Assembly (NCBI GenBank): GCA_047445235.1 | Contig: JBLGEO010000062.1 | Coordinates: 1-8,521, forward strand | Length of the DNA stretch: 8,521 nucleotides | Reading direction: 5' to 3' | Source of the DNA: JBDSRX01 sp047445235 | Lineage (GTDB): Bacteria; Patescibacteriota; Dojkabacteria; J137 | Shown: positions 4,884 through 8,521 of the stretch, one piece after another | Position numbering within the stretch: position 1 is the stretch's first letter | How the letters are laid out: the number at the start of each line of letters is the position of its first letter | The notes under the pieces: generated by a model | Seen by the model: only the letters and a program-made list of their open reading frames with translations | Told to the model about the DNA's origin: nothing | Database searches by the model: none | Translations under genes and position numbers: made by a program

Positions 4884-7253
4884 TTATTTAAAGAAAGCTT
4901 CAAACTCCTCTTTCGTTAGTACTTCCTTACCTAATAATTCATTAGCAACTAAGTCTAACTTATCTCTGTGATCTGCAAGAATTTTCTTAGCATTCTTGTA
5001 AGCATCTCCAATGATTGTTCTTACTTCCAAGTCTATTTCTTCTGCAGTTTTTTCGGAATATTCTTTAGTATTACTATAAGCATATCCTAGATATTCATTC
5101 TCTTCAAAGTCTCCGTATTGGACCAAGCCAAGCTTTTCGGACATTCCGAATTTCTGAATCATTCTTCTTGCCATTGCAGTTGCTTTTTCAATATCGTTAG
5201 ATGCTCCAGTTGAAACGTCAGCCAAAGCCTCTTCTTCTGCAGCCCTACCTCCTAGACTTACAGTGATATCTGCAAGAAGCTTTCTTTTAGACATTATGTA
5301 CTCGTCGTTTTCTGGAAGGAACATTGTGACTCCACCGGATGAACCTCTGGATGTTATTGAGATCTTATCTACTGGTGTTGACTCTGGTGTATATTTAGAG
5401 ACAACAGCATGTCCAGCCTCGTGATAAGCAACAAGCTTAAGTTCGTTGTCTGTTCTCTTTCTAGATTTCTTAGCTGGGCCAAGAATAACCTTTGTAACAG
5501 CTTCTTCAATATCGTCTCCACTTATTTTCTTTTTGTTTGCTTTTGCAGCTATGATTGCAGATTCGTTCATTATGTTCTCCAGATCAGCTCCAGTGAATCC
5601 TACAGTTCTTTTAGCAATCTTTTCAAGATTTACTGTTTCGTCTAATGGCTTATTTTTACTGTGAACCATTAGGATTTCTTTTCTACCTTGCATGTCTGGA
5701 AGTTCAATTCTAATTTGTCTATCAAATCTTCCAGGTCTTAAAATAGCTGGGTCTAATACATCTGGTCTGTTTGTTGCAGCCAAGACAATTACATTAACGT
5801 TCTTTTCAAAACCATCCATCTCTACAAGGATTTGGTTTAGTGTCTGCTCAGTTGTACCAGATTGTATCTTTGTACCTCTCTTTCGAGCTACAGCGTCGAT
5901 TTCGTCTATGAAAATTAACGATGGTGCAGCCTTCTTTGCCTTAGCAAAAAGATCTCTTACTCTAGATGCTCCAGCTCCAACCAACATCTCTTCAAACTCA
6001 GATCCAGATGTATGGAAAAATGGAACTCCTGCTTCTCCTGCGATTGCTCTTGCAAGCAATGTCTTACCTGTTCCTGGAGGTCCAACCATAAGAATTCCTT
6101 TTGGTATTCTAGCTCCAAGCTTTCTGAATTTTGATGGCATTTTTAGGAAGTCTACAACCTCGTTTAACTCTTCTCTAGCTTCATCTATTCCAGCAACATC
6201 TTTAAATGTAGTATCTGTTTTAGATCCAAAGAACATCTTTGCCTTACTTTGACCAAACTGCATAATACCCATTCCACCTCCACCTTGCATGCTTCTATAG
6301 AGCATTATTGCAATTACTACAAATCCAACAAGAGTTAGGATAGTTAGAACATCACTTAAGTTAATGCCTTCTGGAATATTTGCAGAAACAATCTCGAAAG
6401 AGTCATCTGAAAGCTTGATTCCTTCCTGCTGTAATAATGTTGTGAATGATGAGATTACAGGTGTCCAATCTAAGAAAGCCTTCTGTACTTTATCTGTACT
6501 AACCTTTCCGATTACTGAGTTATCTAAACTAAAGACAGTGCTAATTTGGTTATTAGCTATTCTATCATTTAAGTTAGCAGCTTGAGTTTCTTCTGCTGCA
6601 AACCTTATTTTGCTTACTGTAATGTTTAATATTGAGAGATCAACTCCTTTATCTGCAAGCTTTTGCATAAAATCTGCTTCGCTTGTTCCTCTTACAAGAA
6701 TATCTTTCTGGTTGTATCCTCTAATACCTATTAAGTATGTATCTCCAATAACAATTTCAGATACTGTCCCACTTCCCCTATTTAGTAATGACCTTATTTG
6801 AGTTAATAAATCTTGAGAAGTTAGAGATTTAATGAATGTATTTACATCCATAATATCGAATGTACCTTCTGCAACACTAGATAACTTAACATCAGGATTC
6901 TTTAAAGTTACTTGAGACTTATCGTCTTTAACTTCTACGTATGTTTTTCCGACTGCTAGTACCTTACCGTCATTTTGAATAGCTAGCTGAGAGTACTTAT
7001 TATCTTTTACACCTGCAACTAAAGTATTTAAGTTTATCTTTCCAGTAGATACATCTCTATTTGTAAACTGTAAAATAAAGAATGCAATTAGTATTACAGA
7101 CACAATAAGTATAAGGGGGTTTATTCTAAGAGAAAAAACTCTTGGACCCTTCTTCTTGTTGTTTAGCTGCACTATCTTCTTAGCAATATCATCTGTGAAT
7201 ACATCGAGATCTTTCTTGGAGTTTTCTGGTTTTGGTTGTTTATTTTCTTCCAT
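4884..7253 (-). CDS. ftsH: ATP-dependent zinc metalloprotease FtsH
   Basis: This membrane AAA+ protease forms hexamers that extract and degrade membrane and cytoplasmic proteins. Numbering is from the ATG at 7253 (789 aa). A GTG at 7268 would add five residues; the ATG was chosen as the commoner codon, with a TATAAA box giving a ~18-nt leader. The order is a cytoplasmic tail (1-45), TM1 (about 46-63), a long extracytoplasmic domain (about 65-299), TM2 (about 300-320), a GGGGMG linker, then the AAA+ domain. That domain has Walker A GPPGTGKT at 391-398, Walker B with D450/E451, and the RPGRFDR arginine-finger region at 506-512. The protease domain has HEAGH at 611-615 and third zinc ligand D687. 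The usual family length is 610-650 aa; the excess is mostly extracytoplasmic. The pore loop reads MLVG instead of MFVG (L424). The gene is followed by its own terminator. Confidence 0.98.
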   Translation of the reverse strand: MEENKQPKPENSKKDLDVFTDDIAKKIVQLNNKKKGPRVFSLRINPLILIVSVILIAFFILQFTNRDVSTGKINLNTLVAGVKDNKYSQLAIQNDGKVLAVGKTYVEVKDDKSQVTLKNPDVKLSSVAEGTFDIMDVNTFIKSLTSQDLLTQIRSLLNRGSGTVSEIVIGDTYLIGIRGYNQKDILVRGTSEADFMQKLADKGVDLSILNITVSKIRFAAEETQAANLNDRIANNQISTVFSLDNSVIGKVSTDKVQKAFLDWTPVISSFTTLLQQEGIKLSDDSFEIVSANIPEGINLSDVLTILTLVGFVVIAIMLYRSMQGGGGMGIMQFGQSKAKMFFGSKTDTTFKDVAGIDEAREELNEVVDFLKMPSKFRKLGARIPKGILMVGPPGTGKTLLARAIAGEAGVPFFHTSGSEFEEMLVGAGASRVRDLFAKAKKAAPSLIFIDEIDAVARKRGTKIQSGTTEQTLNQILVEMDGFEKNVNVIVLAATNRPDVLDPAILRPGRFDRQIRIELPDMQGRKEILMVHSKNKPLDETVNLEKIAKRTVGFTGADLENIMNESAIIAAKANKKKISGDDIEEAVTKVILGPAKKSRKRTDNELKLVAYHEAGHAVVSKYTPESTPVDKISITSRGSSGGVTMFLPENDEYIMSKRKLLADITVSLGGRAAEEEALADVSTGASNDIEKATAMARRMIQKFGMSEKLGLVQYGDFEENEYLGYAYSNTKEYSEKTAEEIDLEVRTIIGDAYKNAKKILADHRDKLDLVANELLGKEVLTKEEFEAFFK

Positions 7254-7258
7254 ATTTG

Positions 7259-7283
7259 ATTTTATCACTGTATGTATTTTATA
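7259..7283 (-). promoter_or_regulatory. Candidate ftsH promoter elements
   Basis: Two minus-strand candidates exist. TATAAA (complement of 7278-7283) would start RNA at about 7271 and give an ~18-nt leader to the ATG at 7253. TGATAAAAT (complement of 7259-7267) is an extended -10 box whose start would fall almost exactly on that ATG, giving a leaderless message. Neither has a good -35. Read-through from the upstream tRNA is a third option. Confidence 0.35.
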
Positions 7284-7325
7284 GAGAAATAATCGGGGAA
7301 TACCTTAATAATAAATGATCCTTCA

Positions 7326-7399
7326 TATCAGAGGACAGGATCGAACTGTCGACCTCGGGCTTATGAGTCCCGCGCTCTAACCAACTGAGCTACTCTGAC
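7326..7399 (-). tRNA. tRNA with CAT anticodon, elongator type (Met, or Ile2 if lysidine-modified)
   Basis: The minus strand folds into a cloverleaf. The acceptor is GTCAGAG with CTCTGAT (G1:U72 wobble), and the D arm is GCTC/GAGC with an AGTTGGTTA loop. The anticodon loop is CTCATAA in stem CGGGA/GCCCG, the variable region is AGGTC, and the T arm is GACAG TTCGATC CTGTC with discriminator A73. C11:G24 marks it as an elongator, unlike the initiator at 8326-8400. The anticodon stem has an A31 x G39 mismatch next to the loop. CCA is not encoded (the gene continues TGA). A CAT anticodon can read Met or, after TilS modification, Ile AUA; I cannot decide between them from this sequence. No terminator follows, and ftsH begins 72 nt downstream. 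Confidence 0.93.
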
Positions 7400-7415
7400 A
7401 TTTTTGACTGCTTCG

Positions 7416-7445
7416 ATTTTAGCAAAAAGGAGCAAAACTTGCTAA
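7416..7445 (-). promoter_or_regulatory. Promoter of the CAT tRNA
   Basis: On the minus strand, TTAGCA (complement of 7440-7445), an 18-nt spacer and TAAAAT (complement of 7416-7421) preceded by TGC form an extended -10 promoter. The predicted start is about 7409, giving a ~10-nt leader to the tRNA. It is divergent from the GH25 promoter at 7455-7485. Confidence 0.6.
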
Positions 7446-7454
7446 CTGTTACGC

Positions 7455-7485
7455 TTGTTTTCTTACTGGATATATAGAGTATAAT
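7455..7485 (+). promoter_or_regulatory. Promoter of GH25 gene
   Basis: A perfect TATAAT (7480-7485) lies on the plus strand, with a weak TTGTTT (7455-7460) 19 nt upstream. The predicted start is about 7492, leaving a ~21-nt leader with no Shine-Dalgarno before the ATG at 7514. A further ATG at 7501 is out of frame with the gene. Confidence 0.5.
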
Positions 7486-7513
7486 AAAGAATACTCTTTT
7501 ATGATAAGACTTT

Positions 7514-8293
7514 ATGGCAAAAGGTGTTGATATTTCTGAATTTCAAGATGATGTAGATTTTGATTCCTTAAAGGCTCAAGTAGATTTTGTATTTATTCGA
7601 TCTTCCTTTGGAGTTGGGTATACCGATAATAAATTTGAAAGAAACAAAACTGAGGCTCGAAGAGTTGGTCTAGCCAGAGGATTTTACCACTATGCTTATC
7701 CTCAATATAATTTACCAGAAGAAGAAGCCAGCTACTTTCTTTCAGTCTTAAACGATCTACAAAAAGATGAGTTAATGGTTTTAGATTTTGAAGAGTCATG
7801 GAATGGAAATAAGGTTGATTGGTGCTTTAGGTTTCTTAAACTTATCCAAAACACACTTGGATTTAAACCGGTTCTATATATAAACTTAAATACAGCAAAC
7901 TCAGAGAATTGGACTACTGTTGTTAATGGAGATTTTGGTCTTTGGATTGCTCTTTGGGATAATGACAGTGCGACTGCACCAACCACTTCTTGGCCAGTAG
8001 TAGCATTAAAGCAGTATAGCTCTACTGGAAGTATTCAAGGAGTAAATGGTAGTGTTGATTTGGATGTATTTTTTGGAGATTTAACTCTTTTTAAAAAATA
8101 TGGATATCAACCGAATAACAATAAACCATCTTCAACACCGATTAATATCAAACTCCCTGTTTCAAATTCACAAGAAAAGTCCCCACCTGCATACATAGTT
8201 AGAAGAAACTCACTGAATGGTTTTAACTTGCTAGATATATTTCGAAGCTTGTTGAATCTACTTTTAAAGTTTATTGGGAAGACAGAAATCTAA
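7514..8293 (+). CDS. GH25 lysozyme-type muramidase with C-terminal amphipathic helix
   Basis: The 259-aa product matches glycoside hydrolase family 25, which cleaves the MurNAc-GlcNAc bond of peptidoglycan. Residues 3-195 form the barrel domain. GVDISEFQ carries D6; VFIRSSFG, GFYHYAYP and LYINLNT are typical strand motifs. MVLDFEES carries the acidic pair D91/E93, and ALKQYSSTGSIQGVNGSVDLDVF closes the domain. There is no N-terminal signal peptide, which is usual for phage endolysins. A Pro/Ser/Asn-rich linker (about 200-232) leads to a hydrophobic amphipathic helix (about 236-255, NLLDIFRSLLNLLLKFIGK). It is the only plus-strand gene here, and it ends at a terminator shared with the converging initiator tRNA. 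It could be cell-wall remodelling, prophage-derived, or aimed at other cells; the sequence does not decide. Confidence 0.93.
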   Translation: MAKGVDISEFQDDVDFDSLKAQVDFVFIRSSFGVGYTDNKFERNKTEARRVGLARGFYHYAYPQYNLPEEEASYFLSVLNDLQKDELMVLDFEESWNGNKVDWCFRFLKLIQNTLGFKPVLYINLNTANSENWTTVVNGDFGLWIALWDNDSATAPTTSWPVVALKQYSSTGSIQGVNGSVDLDVFFGDLTLFKKYGYQPNNNKPSSTPINIKLPVSNSQEKSPPAYIVRRNSLNGFNLLDIFRSLLNLLLKFIGKTEI

Positions 8294-8294
8294 C

Positions 8295-8326
8295 AAAAAA
8301 GCCCCTATTAACGTATAGGGGCTTTT
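8295..8326. terminator. Bidirectional terminator between GH25 and tRNA-fMet
   Basis: An 8-bp GC-rich stem, gcccctat (8301-8308) / ataggggc (8315-8322), is flanked by A6 on the left and T4 on the right. It serves the plus-strand GH25 gene, whose stop is at 8291-8293. More strongly (T6 tail), it serves the minus-strand initiator tRNA, whose encoded CCA ends at 8326. Confidence 0.9.
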
Positions 8327-8400
8327 GGTTGCGGGGGTCCGATTCGAACGGACGACCTTCAGGTTATGAGCCTGACGAGCTGCCACTGCTCTACCCCGCG
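8326..8400 (-). tRNA. Initiator tRNA-fMet (CAT), CCA encoded
   Basis: The minus strand is a near match to bacterial initiator tRNA. The acceptor is CGCGGGG with CCCCGCA, leaving the diagnostic C1 x A72 mismatch. A11:U24 in the D stem is the other initiator hallmark. The anticodon loop is CTCATAA and the T arm is GTCCG TTCGAAT CGGAC. A73 is followed by an encoded CCA. The anticodon stem is TCAGG/CCTGA, so the usual three G:C pairs at 29-31:39-41 become A29:U41, G30:C40, G31:C39. The D loop is two bases shorter than in E. coli. A terminator hairpin begins 4 nt after the CCA. Confidence 0.97.
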
Positions 8401-8408
8401 GTATTTGT

Positions 8409-8521
8409 TTAAGGCAGAGAGATTTTATCAGAATATGGCAACTTAATCAATGTCTTGAGCAGTTTAGGTAAATGAGTTAATAATTCCCGAGCTACTAGTT
8501 TTTGATTAATTTTACCCACCA
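8409..8521 (-). CDS. Possible C-terminal fragment of an unidentified protein
   Basis: A minus-strand frame is open from the right edge to a TAA at 8409-8411, giving 36 residues beginning VGKINQKLVARELL and ending YSDKISLP. I do not recognise a family. The Leu/Lys-rich helical composition is gene-like, but an open frame this short arises by chance in AT-rich DNA. It would overlap the promoter of the initiator tRNA. The start lies outside the window. Confidence 0.35.
   Translation of the reverse strand, partial: VGKINQKLVARELLTHLPKLLKTLIKLPYSDKISLP
8422..8450 (-). promoter_or_regulatory. Promoter of initiator tRNA
   Basis: On the minus strand, TTGATT (complement of 8445-8450), a 17-nt spacer and TAAAAT (complement of 8422-8427) preceded by TGA form a well-spaced extended -10 promoter. 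The predicted start is about 8415, about 15 nt before the tRNA. Confidence 0.7.

Noticed and set aside
5692..6252. 186-codon plus-strand open frame
   Set aside because: It is antisense to the AAA+ domain of ftsH, whose conserved motifs fix the true frame; the peptide resembles no family.
693..8293. Recoded UGA (glycine) as in some Patescibacteria groups
   Set aside because: All genes are full length under the standard code and end in TAA or TAG; no in-frame TGA interrupts any conserved domain. No gene here ends in TGA, but six genes are too few to mean anything.
7326..8400. GH25 gene as an island integrated at a flanking tRNA
   Set aside because: No integrase, no repeated tRNA 3' end and no direct repeats are visible. 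The gene faces the 5' end of one tRNA and converges on the other through a shared terminator, which looks like ordinary chromosome layout.
1..8521. CRISPR array or insertion sequence
   Set aside because: No regularly spaced direct repeats, no transposase motifs and no paired terminal inverted repeats were seen.

Overview
The window looks like a chromosomal segment from a low-GC member of the Candidate Phyla Radiation (Patescibacteria). This is an inference from several signs: a 16S rRNA 5' end with an unusual start and the GAGATACG variant near its position 320, an AT-rich genome, an enlarged FtsH with an atypical pore loop, a PolA without proofreading residues, and genes with no visible Shine-Dalgarno sequences. 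I cannot name the lineage from sequence alone. All reading frames are full length under the standard bacterial code.

Layout, left to right. Positions 1-317 hold the first ~320 nt of a 16S rRNA gene on the minus strand, running off the left edge. It is preceded (318-664) by a ~310-nt hairpin-rich leader and a near-consensus rRNA promoter. Positions 693-4280 hold a compact minus-strand operon: polA, then a very acidic 113-aa protein, then a 198-aa protein with an N-terminal membrane anchor and a C-terminal DeoR-type winged helix. Positions 4366-4806 encode a membrane-anchored DUF4377 protein with its own promoter and terminator. Positions 4884-7253 encode FtsH, the membrane AAA+ zinc protease. 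A CAT-anticodon elongator-type tRNA (7326-7399) lies just upstream of ftsH. The only plus-strand gene is a GH25 muramidase (7514-8293). It converges on an initiator tRNA-fMet (8326-8400), and the two share a bidirectional terminator. The last ~110 bases may hold the C-terminal end of another minus-strand gene.

How it fits together. Almost everything is transcribed on the minus strand, co-oriented with the rRNA genes. polA handles repair and Okazaki-fragment processing, ftsH handles membrane protein quality control, and the rRNA and tRNAs serve translation. The regulatory grammar is consistent. Several genes have a TGnTAnAAT-type extended -10 box, leaders of ~10-25 nt, no ribosome binding site, and a GC hairpin plus T-tract terminator placed directly before the next promoter. 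The parts least explained by known biology are the acidic / membrane-anchored winged-helix pair behind polA, the blurred anticodon-stem identities of the two CAT tRNAs, the Leu in the FtsH pore loop, and the muramidase with no signal peptide but an amphipathic C-terminal helix.
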